A stretch of DNA of 59,346 nucleotides from CAIQPO01 sp964648275 (GCA_964648275.1 CAZYOB010000002.1:1-59346), one strand, 5' to 3'. Positions 31,132 through 40,304 are shown, counted from the first letter of the stretch. Numbers and translations: made by a program. Notes: a model not told the origin generated them from the sequence alone.

Positions 31132-32463
31132 TTAATCCTGGGAGACCAGATGTTTTGCTTTATGTCTTGAATGATAAGTGTTGGCAAAACGATGTGCCTC
31201 GTCTCTGATGAATCTGAATAAATTCAATACCGGATCGTCAAGATCCAGGTGTCTGCTGGTGACAGCTCCCAAATCGTCGTAGAAATAGATTATTTCCTTT
31301 TGTTTGGCAAGAGTTATTACCGGGATTCCTATTGGAACTACAGAGGAGACTACCGACAGTTGTGGAATTCCCCCATCCAAAACAATTAGGTCCGGCCTTC
31401 CCCATTCTGGGTGATTCAGTCGTCGGGAGATAATTTGTCTCATTGCATATGGGTCGGATTTGTCCGGTTGTCTGACTTTAAAATGACGGTATTCAGATTT
31501 TGAAGGTGAACAATTCTCAAAGACCGCCATGGAACCAACATAGCTCTCCCCCATCAGATGTGCCAGATCAAAACACTCGATCCTAATAGGTGGATCGGTC
31601 AATAGTGGATGGTTTAGTTTTTTTGGTATTTCTTTGAGAAGTTGGTCGTTGGCGTCGGATAGGCTGAGAAGTAGGCTGGTAGTTTGAGTAGTAAGTGTGT
31701 TTTCCAAACCGAGAAGCTCATTCTTATTGTCCAGAGCAGTTTCAAAATCCAACTTCTTAGAAGCTTTAATAATGTTTGCGGTGAGTTGTTTCTTCAAGGT
31801 TTTAAATCGACCTGAGAGAAACTTCTTTAACTTCCCAAGATGCGAATTGTATTCTGATCTGGAAATGGTGCCATCACACGCTCCAGGACAGTGGCCAAGA
31901 TGTCGGTTAAAACACATTCTTTGGGTTGGGTTGAAGGGGGAAAGGCAGTATCCGAAGATTCTCCTGATTTGCTTTAGAAGAACCGTAGCCGTGTTACTAG
32001 AGGTATAAGGTCCAAAGACCTGCTTTTCGTAATTATCCAGTTCAAGAGTGCGGATGTCTGATGATCTTGTTTTAAGGATCTTAATATTAGGAGGATCAGT
32101 AAATATAATATAGAGATTGCTTTTGTTATCTTTGACGATGTCGTTATAACGGGGTTGGTAAGACTTGATGTAGTTAGACTCGAGAATGATGGCCTCTAGA
32201 TCATTAAAAACAGTTTTAAAGTACAGGGTTTTTGTAAGAGGAACGTAATGAACGGCCTTGGTAAAAGCTGTGCGATATCCCTCTAGATGTTGCTTGATCC
32301 TCGATCTGAGATTGATTGATTTACCTATGTAAAGTGGTTTTCCTTTGTCGTCTTCGAAGATATAAACGCCTGGTAAGGAAGGTACCTGCGACAAAAAGTC
32401 CTCCGATTCCGGAGAAAAGGGGAACCGGCGAGAATAGCGGTTCAATTTGGATTCGTTGCTCAT
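31132..32463 (-). CDS. uvrC: UvrC excinuclease subunit lacking the C-terminal HhH domains
   Basis: 443 aa against about 600 for typical UvrC. The GIY-YIG nuclease (PGVYIF 31-36, LYIGK 44-48) makes the 3' incision. The four-cysteine region ending CPGAC fits the known iron-sulphur site. A UVR motif and the RNase H-like domain (IECFDLAHLMG, VLDGGIPQLS, ending RDEAHRFANTYH) make the 5' incision. The protein stops just after that domain, so the tandem helix-hairpin-helix DNA-binding part is missing. GGAG six bases before the ATG at 32463 fixes the start, which lies 143 bases inside the upstream transglutaminase gene. Confidence 0.93.
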   Translation of the reverse strand: MSNESKLNRYSRRFPFSPESEDFLSQVPSLPGVYIFEDDKGKPLYIGKSINLRSRIKQHLEGYRTAFTKAVHYVPLTKTLYFKTVFNDLEAIILESNYIKSYQPRYNDIVKDNKSNLYIIFTDPPNIKILKTRSSDIRTLELDNYEKQVFGPYTSSNTATVLLKQIRRIFGYCLSPFNPTQRMCFNRHLGHCPGACDGTISRSEYNSHLGKLKKFLSGRFKTLKKQLTANIIKASKKLDFETALDNKNELLGLENTLTTQTTSLLLSLSDANDQLLKEIPKKLNHPLLTDPPIRIECFDLAHLMGESYVGSMAVFENCSPSKSEYRHFKVRQPDKSDPYAMRQIISRRLNHPEWGRPDLIVLDGGIPQLSVVSSVVPIGIPVITLAKQKEIIYFYDDLGAVTSRHLDLDDPVLNLFRFIRDEAHRFANTYHSRHKAKHLVSQD

Positions 32464-34129
32464 ATCTGGCTCCATTAATGGATATTATAGTTGTGACCAG
32501 TCTTTTATTCAGCAAAGGGCGGTGATTGACACCAATCCTTAAAGGTTCTGATGAAAATGGTGCGATGGTAACCTGATTGGTGTTATCGGATATATATTGG
32601 TTCTTTTCAATGTTGATACTGCCGAAGAAACCTACAGGATTATTATTTTTCAATTCAATACTGACAACTCCATCGGTTTGTTTGATTTCTCCGATGGCGA
32701 TTTGTGCACTGGGAAATTCCATTTCTGATATCGGTTCTACGGAAACATCTTTGTTTTGATTATCACCATTCTTGTATCCTCCGGCGGTAATGGGCATGTT
32801 CGGATCAGTGCCATGGATAACGAAGACAATGTGATTGAAGTCCAGTTTATTAAAGTAATCAATCCCCTGCGTTGTTTTTGCCCATGTCGGGTCAATCTGA
32901 ACCCAGGTATTTTTTTCCGAATCAAAGAATTCCGGCCATGAGTGGAGAACATCCTGTTTAAGACTTAATGGTTTAAGGTCGGGGTTTTCGGAAAGGGCAA
33001 ATCCTTGGAGTTCCCTGGCGGGGATCCCTGCCTTTCGGGATATAGCGATGAATGTGTTAGTGAAATCCGAGCAAATTGCACTCTCAGGTTGTTTCAGCGA
33101 TTCGGAAGCAGAAAGTTTCTGAGTTTTTAGCTTGCTTACTTTGTTAAAGTCATAAGTAAATTTATCGACTACGAAGTCATAAATTGCTTTGGGCGTTCTG
33201 AGAGATTGGATATCAGGGATAGTGAAGATGGGGTTGTCATAGTCCCAGATATTATTGCTTTGGAGAAAGGCTTCGGGGTGACTATTATTCTTTGTCGCGG
33301 GAAGGAAGCTTACTTTGATTGCCAGATTGGCTTTTATGTCTAGCTTTTCATCCGGATCTACGGTATAGGTAGCCAACCAGTTTCCATCTATGTCGGTCTC
33401 GAACTTTTCAGGCCTAGGATCGATTTTTTCGATAAGGACTTTTTGGTAGTTAGTATCCGGAGGAAGGGCAATTTTCTGAATCGATTTTTTCTTGGTATTG
33501 TTTTGGAGGTGGTAGTCCAAAATGACGCGATAATATTGCTCTTGACCAAATACAGCACTGATATGTCTATTGCCCAGTGATTTACCGGAAAAATAGTAAT
33601 TGTTATTTACGATCGCGGAGGGTTTGGGATCGATAAAGGCCGGTTGAGGGAAGTTTAAAGGCAATGTGAGAATGATGTTATGATCGACGGTATTTTCATC
33701 AGGTTCAAGTTTGGGTATATTAATCTCCCAGGTATTACCAACCTTAGTAGTGACGTCGGTGGTATCGTATTCAATAGTAAAAAAGTGTTTCTTGTCTTTA
33801 CCAACAACCTTGTTTAGAAAAGAAAAACTAATTATTGAACCATTGCGGGTCCTGATCACATTCGGAACCAGAGAGGCATTCTCATCCGCGACCCTGATAT
33901 TCTCGAGCCTTGTGTGATTGACACTCAGACTAAACTCGGTTGCGTAAACGACGGACAGGTTATTTACTTGGTTAATAAGAAATTTGACGTGAGTCACTCC
34001 ACTAGGATAAACGGTGTAGTTTACCTGATAGTTTGTCGAAAACTTGGCAAGCGCTTGGACGGGACGGGTAACTGTGAAGTGAAATAGTGTAGACAAAAAA
34101 AGAAGCAAGAGGCAGAGTTTTGTCTTCAT
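32321..34129 (-). CDS. membrane-anchored transglutaminase-like protein
   Basis: 602 aa. A signal peptide (about 1-28), a long beta-rich region (about 30-290), then a transglutaminase-like domain with the catalytic triad Cys353 (AICSDF), His396 (LHSWPEFFD) and Asp413 (WVQIDPTW). A further beta domain leads to a C-terminal membrane helix (about 565-590) with a basic tail (RRLYLRRRQRK). The catalytic domain should face outward. Such domains act as proteases or crosslink/cleave peptides; the target is unknown. Sits seven bases after uvrA, and its last 47 codons overlap uvrC in another frame. Confidence 0.85.
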   Translation of the reverse strand: MKTKLCLLLLFLSTLFHFTVTRPVQALAKFSTNYQVNYTVYPSGVTHVKFLINQVNNLSVVYATEFSLSVNHTRLENIRVADENASLVPNVIRTRNGSIISFSFLNKVVGKDKKHFFTIEYDTTDVTTKVGNTWEINIPKLEPDENTVDHNIILTLPLNFPQPAFIDPKPSAIVNNNYYFSGKSLGNRHISAVFGQEQYYRVILDYHLQNNTKKKSIQKIALPPDTNYQKVLIEKIDPRPEKFETDIDGNWLATYTVDPDEKLDIKANLAIKVSFLPATKNNSHPEAFLQSNNIWDYDNPIFTIPDIQSLRTPKAIYDFVVDKFTYDFNKVSKLKTQKLSASESLKQPESAICSDFTNTFIAISRKAGIPARELQGFALSENPDLKPLSLKQDVLHSWPEFFDSEKNTWVQIDPTWAKTTQGIDYFNKLDFNHIVFVIHGTDPNMPITAGGYKNGDNQNKDVSVEPISEMEFPSAQIAIGEIKQTDGVVSIELKNNNPVGFFGSINIEKNQYISDNTNQVTIAPFSSEPLRIGVNHRPLLNKRLVTTIISINGARYEQRIQIEPLFSPVPLFSGIGGLFVAGTFLTRRLYLRRRQRKTTLHR

Positions 34130-34136
34130 CTATTTA

Positions 34137-37061
34137 TCAAGTAAATAATTTCTTTAATTCTTTTGATGTAGGCGTATCAGATGATGCAGTCAATGATTGA
34201 GGACTGCCATGAGCGATTATCTCACCCCCAGTATCTCCACCCTCAGGACCCATATCAATAATATAGTCGGCGTTTTTGATGACGTCGAGATTATGTTCTA
34301 TGACTATAACAGTATTATTCTGGGCTACCAAGTCAGAGAGGGTCTGAACCAGCTTACTTAAGTCGTCAAAGTGAAGTCCGGTAGTAGGTTCATCCAGAAT
34401 GTAGATTGTGTGACCGGAGCCGGTCTTAGCCAATTCGGTGGCTAGTTTAACTCTTTGGGCTTCACCTCCTGAAAGGGTAGGTGCGGGTTGTCCCAGTTTA
34501 ATGTAGCCGAGTCCGACCTTTCGAATTGTTTCCATTTTTTTAGATATGGCGGGAATCCCCTTAAAGAAGTCGGCTGCTTCATCCATGGTCATATTAAGAA
34601 CCTGAGAGATATTCTTACCTTTGTACTCTACTTCCAGTGTTGGATCGTTGAACCTGGTACCTTTGCAGGTCTCACAGGTAATATATATGTCGCCCAAGAA
34701 CTGCATCTCGATTTTTCTTTGTCCATCACCCTCGCAGGTTTCACACCTACCGCCCTTGACGTTGAAACTAAATCTACCCGGACCGTAACCCCGATATCTA
34801 GCTTCCTGAGTATTGGAAAACAGCTGTCTGACTTGGTCAAAAACTTTGGTATAAGTGGCAGGATTACTTCTAGGTGTTTTGCCTATAGGGCTTTGGTCAA
34901 TGAGCGAGACTCTTTTAACTGCGTCGGGGATAGTTATGGTCTCGAACTCGACTGATTGCTTGCGATGGAGAGGGTTAAGGTTTTGAGCCAGAGACTCGAA
35001 TAAAGTTTCAACGACGAGAGATGATTTTCCTGAGCCAGAGACTCCTGTGACTGCAATAAATTTATTGAGGGGAAATTCGACATCAATGGACTTTAGATTG
35101 TGATGTGTACAACCGGTCAGGCGAATCTTCCCCTGGTTATCCCCTTCGTATCTATGTTTTTTAGCAACAATGTCTTTTTTGCCAGATAAATATTGACCAG
35201 TAAGGCAGTTGGATTTGTTGATATCGCTGACCGATCCTTCGAAGGTAATTTCACCACCATGATCTCCGGCTTTGGGTCCGAATTCGACTAAGTAATCTGC
35301 AGATTCTATCGTTTGGCGGTCATGCTCGACGACAATCAGTGAATTACCCAAGTTCACAAGATCTCTAAGAGTACGAATAAGTTTTTCGTTATCTCGCTGA
35401 TGAAGTCCGATGGTAGGTTCGTCCAAAACGTAAAGAACACCTGTGAGACGACTACCTATTTGACTGGCAAGGCGAATGCGCTGCAGCTCTCCCCCGGAAA
35501 GAGTCCCCGATTCACGTCCAAGGGTAAGGTATTCAAGTCCGACGGAAGCCAGGAAGTTGGATCGATCTTGGATTTCTTTGGTGATAGGTTCGGATATTTG
35601 AATCTCACTGGGAGTCAGCTTTTCGGTTAGTCCACTGAAAAATTTTATGGTGTTTTCGATCGACCAAGAAGTTATCTCACTGATCGAGTGGTTGTCTACG
35701 TGAACTGCGAGTACCTCGGGTTTTAGCCGGGCTCCATTACACACCGGACAGGTTTTTTTTATTAGATATTTCTCAACTTCCTCTTTAAATGAATCGGAGG
35801 TCGATTCCTCATATCTACGCTCGAATTCTTTGGCAAGGCCTTCATACTGACTCTTCCAGGTTGTTGATTGTCCGTGGCGGTTTATACCTTTAATGGAGAA
35901 AACTTTGTTTCCTGCCCCCTGGAAAAGAATCTTTTTTTGTTCTGAAGTCATTAGGGAGAGTGGTTGATTCCCCTGAAGGTCTGCGGATTCCATGACAGCC
36001 AAAATTAATTTGGCAAACCAGGTCCTTGTCTCAAACTGAGAAGCCAAAGGGATAATGGCTCCCTCGAGAAGACTTAGTGAGGGTGAAATTATGCTTTCGG
36101 TATCGAGAACCATCTTGGTTCCCAGTCCGGTACATTCCGAACAGGCTCCTTCAGGAGCATTGAATGAAAAGTATCTTGGTTCAATTTCCGGAATGGAAAT
36201 ATTGTCGACAGGACAAGCTAGTTTTTGTGAGAAAAGATGGTCCTCCATTTCTTTAGGATCTTCCGGGAATGAGAGTGAAGGGTCGGAGACAACACTAACG
36301 ATGACTTCCCCATCAGAAATCTTGATTGCCTGTTCGAGAGAATCGATCAGTCTTTGTTTCTCGTATTCGATTACCCCACCAACCTGACCGATGACTAATT
36401 TATCTATGACGGCTTCTATTTGATGACGGTTGTTCTTGAAAAGGGATAGTGTTGTTTGAGTAGACAGGATTTTGCCGTCAACTCTGGCCTCGGCAACGCC
36501 CTGTTTGTATAGACTATTAAAGAGATCTTTAAACTCACCTTTCTGGTTTTTGACGACGGGTGCCAATATGAGCAGGCGGACCCCTTTTTGTTTGGTGAAT
36601 TCAGGGTGAGCAGTGGCTAGCTCGACAACGGCTTTATAAATCTGATTAATATCCTGGGGCACAATCTCACGACCACATTTGGGACAATGAGGATGACCAA
36701 TACGGGCAAATAAGAGACGGAGATAGTCATAAATTTCGGTTACGGTACCGACTGTTGAGCGGGGGTTATGGCTTCCCTGCTTCTGGTCTATCAGGATAGC
36801 CGGAGAGAGACCTTCTATTTGATCAACGTCTGGTTTATCCATAACCCCGAGGAATTGACGGGCGTAGGAGCTAAGAGACTCGACGTAGCGTCTTTGGCCT
36901 TCAGCGTAGATAGTGTCGTGTGCCATTGAACTCTTTCCACTACCGGATACTCCGGTAAAGACTACCAGTTTATTTTTGGGAAGTACTAAATTGACGTCCT
37001 TCAGGTTATGTTGACGGGCTCCGCGGACTATTAAATGAGTTGTTGGTGAGACTTCGGACAT
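34137..37061 (-). CDS. uvrA: UvrA excinuclease ATPase subunit
   Basis: 974 aa, normal length. Two ABC ATPase modules, each with Walker A GVSGSGKSS (37-45 and about 672-680) and signatures SGGELQRIRLASQIG and SGGEAQRVKLATELA. Zinc modules include CPKCG, CPVCNGARLKPE and the CETCEGDGQRKIEMQF region. UvrA scans DNA for lesions and loads UvrB. A TAAAAT box lies eight bases before the ATG. Two TTnGGGT repeats ten bases apart lie just upstream of that box. First gene of a long minus-strand operon. Confidence 0.98.
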   Translation of the reverse strand: MSEVSPTTHLIVRGARQHNLKDVNLVLPKNKLVVFTGVSGSGKSSMAHDTIYAEGQRRYVESLSSYARQFLGVMDKPDVDQIEGLSPAILIDQKQGSHNPRSTVGTVTEIYDYLRLLFARIGHPHCPKCGREIVPQDINQIYKAVVELATAHPEFTKQKGVRLLILAPVVKNQKGEFKDLFNSLYKQGVAEARVDGKILSTQTTLSLFKNNRHQIEAVIDKLVIGQVGGVIEYEKQRLIDSLEQAIKISDGEVIVSVVSDPSLSFPEDPKEMEDHLFSQKLACPVDNISIPEIEPRYFSFNAPEGACSECTGLGTKMVLDTESIISPSLSLLEGAIIPLASQFETRTWFAKLILAVMESADLQGNQPLSLMTSEQKKILFQGAGNKVFSIKGINRHGQSTTWKSQYEGLAKEFERRYEESTSDSFKEEVEKYLIKKTCPVCNGARLKPEVLAVHVDNHSISEITSWSIENTIKFFSGLTEKLTPSEIQISEPITKEIQDRSNFLASVGLEYLTLGRESGTLSGGELQRIRLASQIGSRLTGVLYVLDEPTIGLHQRDNEKLIRTLRDLVNLGNSLIVVEHDRQTIESADYLVEFGPKAGDHGGEITFEGSVSDINKSNCLTGQYLSGKKDIVAKKHRYEGDNQGKIRLTGCTHHNLKSIDVEFPLNKFIAVTGVSGSGKSSLVVETLFESLAQNLNPLHRKQSVEFETITIPDAVKRVSLIDQSPIGKTPRSNPATYTKVFDQVRQLFSNTQEARYRGYGPGRFSFNVKGGRCETCEGDGQRKIEMQFLGDIYITCETCKGTRFNDPTLEVEYKGKNISQVLNMTMDEAADFFKGIPAISKKMETIRKVGLGYIKLGQPAPTLSGGEAQRVKLATELAKTGSGHTIYILDEPTTGLHFDDLSKLVQTLSDLVAQNNTVIVIEHNLDVIKNADYIIDMGPEGGDTGGEIIAHGSPQSLTASSDTPTSKELKKLFT

Positions 37062-37084
37062 GACTAATTATTTTATCACAAAAC

Positions 37085-37101
37085 ACCCTAAAATACCCGA
37101 A
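37085..37101 (-). repeat. phased TTnGGGT repeats at the uvrA promoter
   Basis: On the minus strand TTCGGGT (37095-37101) and TTAGGGT (37085-37091) are spaced ten bases apart, ten bases upstream of the TAAAAT box (37070-37075). Similar repeats occur at lexA. Confidence 0.35.
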
Positions 37102-37125
37102 GGGCCAATGAGGTAAAATCCTTAT

Positions 37126-37263
37126 ATGAATTGGACAAAGATATTGACGCAAGCGATCAAATTGGCTAACCGATTGGGGATTTCAATTGAGGAAGCAAGA
37201 CGGAGAAAATTTGTTCAGGAATATCAGCGTAAACGTCGAACGCGATCTTCGAACCAGTCGTAA
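37126..37263 (+). CDS. possible 45-aa basic protein
   Basis: An ATG with TAAAAT exactly six bases upstream opens 45 codons (starting MNWTKILTQA). The product is highly basic with an Arg-rich tail (RRRKFVQEYQRKRRTRSS) and a helix-like N-terminus, compatible with nucleic-acid binding. It is divergent from uvrA and its last 40 bases overlap the 3' end of the convergent Nudix gene. No homologue is recognised; the promoter-like box is the main support. Confidence 0.4.
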   Translation: MNWTKILTQAIKLANRLGISIEEARRRKFVQEYQRKRRTRSSNQS

Positions 37264-37739
37264 GCATCTTTAAATAGTGCCTCACCGGTATTCCCCCACT
37301 TAACGTAATTGGTGACATCTTTGGCATTAACGAACTTTCTTTCATACACCTTGCCGTTATCAGGATCAGGTGTCTGAGGGAGGAGTTTTTTCAGCATGCA
37401 GACGAACCTTAGTTGATAGAAGACATCTCCTTGTTCGTAGACAGGGTTGTGGCTATCGAGAAACTCTACCTTTTGTGCGCCTAGAAGTTCGATTTCATTG
37501 ACTTTAACATCAGCTTCCTCGATTAACTCTCTTTCGAGAGTCTGTTGGGCAGTCTCCTGGTGTTCAGGAGTGCCTCCAGGAATGATCCATTGACCGGCGT
37601 TGATGATGAGGATTTCTCCCTTATCGTTAAAAACCACGGCATAACATTGACTAAAAGGAAAATCTGTCGGCTTACTTCTTCCGGGAATCCAGGTGAGTTT
37701 GGTGGTGTGATTCCCCCACTGGACAATATCTGATACCAT
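37224..37739 (-). CDS. Nudix hydrolase
   Basis: 171 aa with an intact Nudix box at residues 56-78: G-x5-E-x7-REL-x-EE (TPEHQE then LERELIEEADV). It hydrolyses a nucleoside diphosphate linked to another group; the substrate is unknown. The box follows strand WIIPGG. The start at 37739 is chosen over an ATG 19 codons upstream because TATAAT lies exactly six bases before it and the longer form would run through the divergent neighbour's start. Confidence 0.88.
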   Translation of the reverse strand: MVSDIVQWGNHTTKLTWIPGRSKPTDFPFSQCYAVVFNDKGEILIINAGQWIIPGGTPEHQETAQQTLERELIEEADVKVNEIELLGAQKVEFLDSHNPVYEQGDVFYQLRFVCMLKKLLPQTPDPDNGKVYERKFVNAKDVTNYVKWGNTGEALFKDAYDWFEDRVRRLR

Positions 37740-37766
37740 GAAGCAATTATATGTTAAATTTGTTAT
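37740..37766. promoter_or_regulatory. overlapping divergent leaderless promoters
   Basis: Only 27 bases separate two divergent start codons. On the minus strand TATAAT sits six bases before the Nudix ATG. On the plus strand TAAATT sits six bases before the ATG at 37767. Two polymerases could hardly bind both at once, so the two genes may be expressed in competition. Confidence 0.5.
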
Positions 37767-38234
37767 ATGGAAATCGGTGCATTTGAATATGAACAAGGAG
37801 GAGAAACTGACAAAGTCCCGGAGTGGTTCGGAAAATATACAGATAAGTTAAGGCAAGAAAAAACAGACTTGTTGGCCGAGGTAGACAGACTGTCAGAAAT
37901 GAATCTTGAGAATCTAACTCAACATATTGGTGGAAATGTAAATGAATTGCCTTACGAATTTTTACAAACGATTTTTATTGATGGATCTGACGACCCAAGA
38001 GTTGCCGACATTTTGAGAGAGAAGAGGGGTGAGTATTTAAAGAGCCACCCTGAAAAACAAGTAGCTAAGGGGGCAAGTGAGGGAATAATCGCTCATGACG
38101 GCCGATTTATACCGAAAGCTCTTTGGGACACCGCAACGGACTCTGAAAAAAGAGGAGTGATGGTCGGATCAACCTGCTTTCACTATAATTCCGAAACTCC
38201 TGGAATGGGATCGAGCCCCGAAGACAGATTTTAA
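37767..38234 (+). CDS. hypothetical protein
   Basis: 155 aa, acidic, soluble, not recognised. The N-terminal half is helical and charged; the C-terminal half is Gly-rich. The only cysteine is in GSTCFHY. TAAATT six bases before the ATG suggests a leaderless start. Divergent from the Nudix gene and convergent with uvrB, whose stop lies one base away. Confidence 0.5.
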   Translation: MEIGAFEYEQGGETDKVPEWFGKYTDKLRQEKTDLLAEVDRLSEMNLENLTQHIGGNVNELPYEFLQTIFIDGSDDPRVADILREKRGEYLKSHPEKQVAKGASEGIIAHDGRFIPKALWDTATDSEKRGVMVGSTCFHYNSETPGMGSSPEDRF

Positions 38235-38235
38235 A

Positions 38236-40287
38236 TCACTGAAGTTTTTTTATAGTGTCTCTATATCTTGAGGCTAGTTCAAAGTTCCAGTCATTGGCAG
38301 CTCTGGTCATCATTTTCTTCAGTTTTACAACGAGAGACTTTTTCTTTTGAGGTGTTAAGGTCTCCGGGTCTATATCCTCAATCTCTGTCCAGCCATGCTC
38401 TGCGAGCTCCTTGATCCGAGGCACCTGACCTAGTTGATCATCTCTTTTGAGCAATCTTTCTCTGATCGGTTTGATGATGGTTTGGGGTGTAATTCCGTGA
38501 TCGAGGTTGTATTTGATCTGAGTCTCTCTTCTTCTGGCCGTCTCCTCCATTGCTTTTTTCATCGAATCGGAGATTCGATCAGCATAGAGAATGACCTGAC
38601 CGCTTGAGTGACGGGCAGCCCTCCCCATAGTTTGGATGAGGGCGGTAGATGTGCGGAGAAAACCCTCTTTATCAGCATCAAGGATGGCGACTAAGGATAC
38701 TTCAGGAAGATCCAAACCTTCCCGAAGTAGATTGATACCGACCAGACAATCGAAGTCACCGGTCCTGAGACTATCCAAAATATCAGCCCTATCCAGAGTT
38801 TTAATATCAGAATGGAGGTATTCAACTTTTAGACCGTACTTATCTTTAAAGTGGTCGGTCAGATCTTCCGCCATGCGTTTGGTCATAGTAAGGACCAGAG
38901 ATCTTTCTCCCCTCTCTTTTCTTTTGATAATCTCTTTGGTCAGATCGTCTATCTGACCTTTGGTCTCATGTACAAACACCTCAGGGTCAAGGAGACCCGT
39001 TGGTCTAATCAACTGTTCAGCAACAGTAGGAATAGGCGCTGTTTGAGAGAGTCCCAATTCATGTTCCCCAGGGGTGGCAGATGAATAAAGTTTAATAGGG
39101 GTTCTGGATTGAAATTCTGAATAAGTCAGGGGGCGGTTGTCTCTGGCACTTTCCAATCTGAAGCCAAAGTTGATCAAATTCTCCTTTCTGGCTTGGTCGC
39201 CGTTATACATGCCTCTGATTTGAGGCAGGGAAATATGGGATTCGTCGACTACGGTGAGAAATCCAGATTTTCCAAACTTTTTGGCATTGTAATTAAAGTA
39301 CTCAAGGAGCGAGTATGGGGCTTCACCTGGCTTACGACCGTCAAAATATCTTGAGTAGTTCTCTATACCATTGACATAACCCACCTCCTCCATCATTGAT
39401 AGGTCATAGTTAACTTTCTGTTCTAATCTGTGAGCCTCAATTATTTTTCCAGCAAGTTTTAACTCTGCTACCCTGACAGCCAGATCACTTTTTATTTGTG
39501 TGAGGGATGCTTGTTGGTTTTGGGGATTGGTGATGAATAGTTTGGCAGGGTTAATGGTGATACGACCCGTGTGTTCTAGATCATCGTGTTCTATCTTGGT
39601 GAAGTTATACGGATCAAGAACATTGATATCTTTAAGTACAGAACCGTCAAAAACAAAGGAGATCACCTTGTCCATATATGAAGGGAATAACTGTACCGTC
39701 TGGCCAATAGCGCGGAAAAAACCACGGGTCAGCTCTGCACTAGTCCGCTGATATTGAAGGTCAGTGAGGCGACGAATGATGGTTTCCCTAGAGATTACTT
39801 GTCCCTTGGTAAGGGGGAGGATAAATTCTTCTTGGTTGGCTGGTGATCCGATATTGTAAATACAAGAGACTGAGGCGATGACTATTGAATCAGGACGGGA
39901 GAGAAGATTGGCCGTAGTTGTAAGCCTAAGTTTATCGATTTCCGGATTGATGTCAGCTTCTTTCTCAATATATGTATCTGTTTGGGGGATGTAAGCCTCG
40001 GGTTGATAGTAGTCGTAGTAGCTGACAAAATAGCTGACGGCGTTGTCGGGAAAAAAATCTCTGAACTCTTGATAAAGCTGACTGGCGAGTGTTTTATTAT
40101 GACAAACGATAAGTGTGGGAAGTTGGGTCTCTTCGATAATCTTGGCTATGGTAAAGGTCTTGCCACTGCCAGTAACCCCCAGTAGAGTTTGGTGAGGGTT
40201 TTGCTTTTTTATCGAATCCGATAGCTTTCTAATGGCTAACGGTTGATCACCGGTAGGCACAAAGTCTGCCTTAATCTTGAAATCCAT
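38236..40287 (-). CDS. uvrB: UvrB excinuclease helicase-like subunit
   Basis: 683 aa, normal length. Walker A GVTGSGKT (37-44), the damage-probing hairpin region SYYDYYQPEAYIP, helicase motif DESH near 340, RAARHSSGQV motif VI, and a C-terminal UVR motif that contacts UvrC. UvrB holds the lesion and positions UvrC. A TAAAAT box lies seven bases before the ATG. It is 17 bases after the DUF2207 gene in the same direction, so it may also be co-transcribed with it. Confidence 0.98.
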   Translation of the reverse strand: MDFKIKADFVPTGDQPLAIRKLSDSIKKQNPHQTLLGVTGSGKTFTIAKIIEETQLPTLIVCHNKTLASQLYQEFRDFFPDNAVSYFVSYYDYYQPEAYIPQTDTYIEKEADINPEIDKLRLTTTANLLSRPDSIVIASVSCIYNIGSPANQEEFILPLTKGQVISRETIIRRLTDLQYQRTSAELTRGFFRAIGQTVQLFPSYMDKVISFVFDGSVLKDINVLDPYNFTKIEHDDLEHTGRITINPAKLFITNPQNQQASLTQIKSDLAVRVAELKLAGKIIEAHRLEQKVNYDLSMMEEVGYVNGIENYSRYFDGRKPGEAPYSLLEYFNYNAKKFGKSGFLTVVDESHISLPQIRGMYNGDQARKENLINFGFRLESARDNRPLTYSEFQSRTPIKLYSSATPGEHELGLSQTAPIPTVAEQLIRPTGLLDPEVFVHETKGQIDDLTKEIIKRKERGERSLVLTMTKRMAEDLTDHFKDKYGLKVEYLHSDIKTLDRADILDSLRTGDFDCLVGINLLREGLDLPEVSLVAILDADKEGFLRTSTALIQTMGRAARHSSGQVILYADRISDSMKKAMEETARRRETQIKYNLDHGITPQTIIKPIRERLLKRDDQLGQVPRIKELAEHGWTEIEDIDPETLTPQKKKSLVVKLKKMMTRAANDWNFELASRYRDTIKKLQ

Positions 40288-40304
40288 TGTGTATATTTTA
40301 CCGC

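Noticed and set aside
37740..37796. Longer start of the Nudix protein
   Set aside because: It would place the start codon beyond the TATAAT box and overlap the divergent gene; family homology begins after the shorter start.
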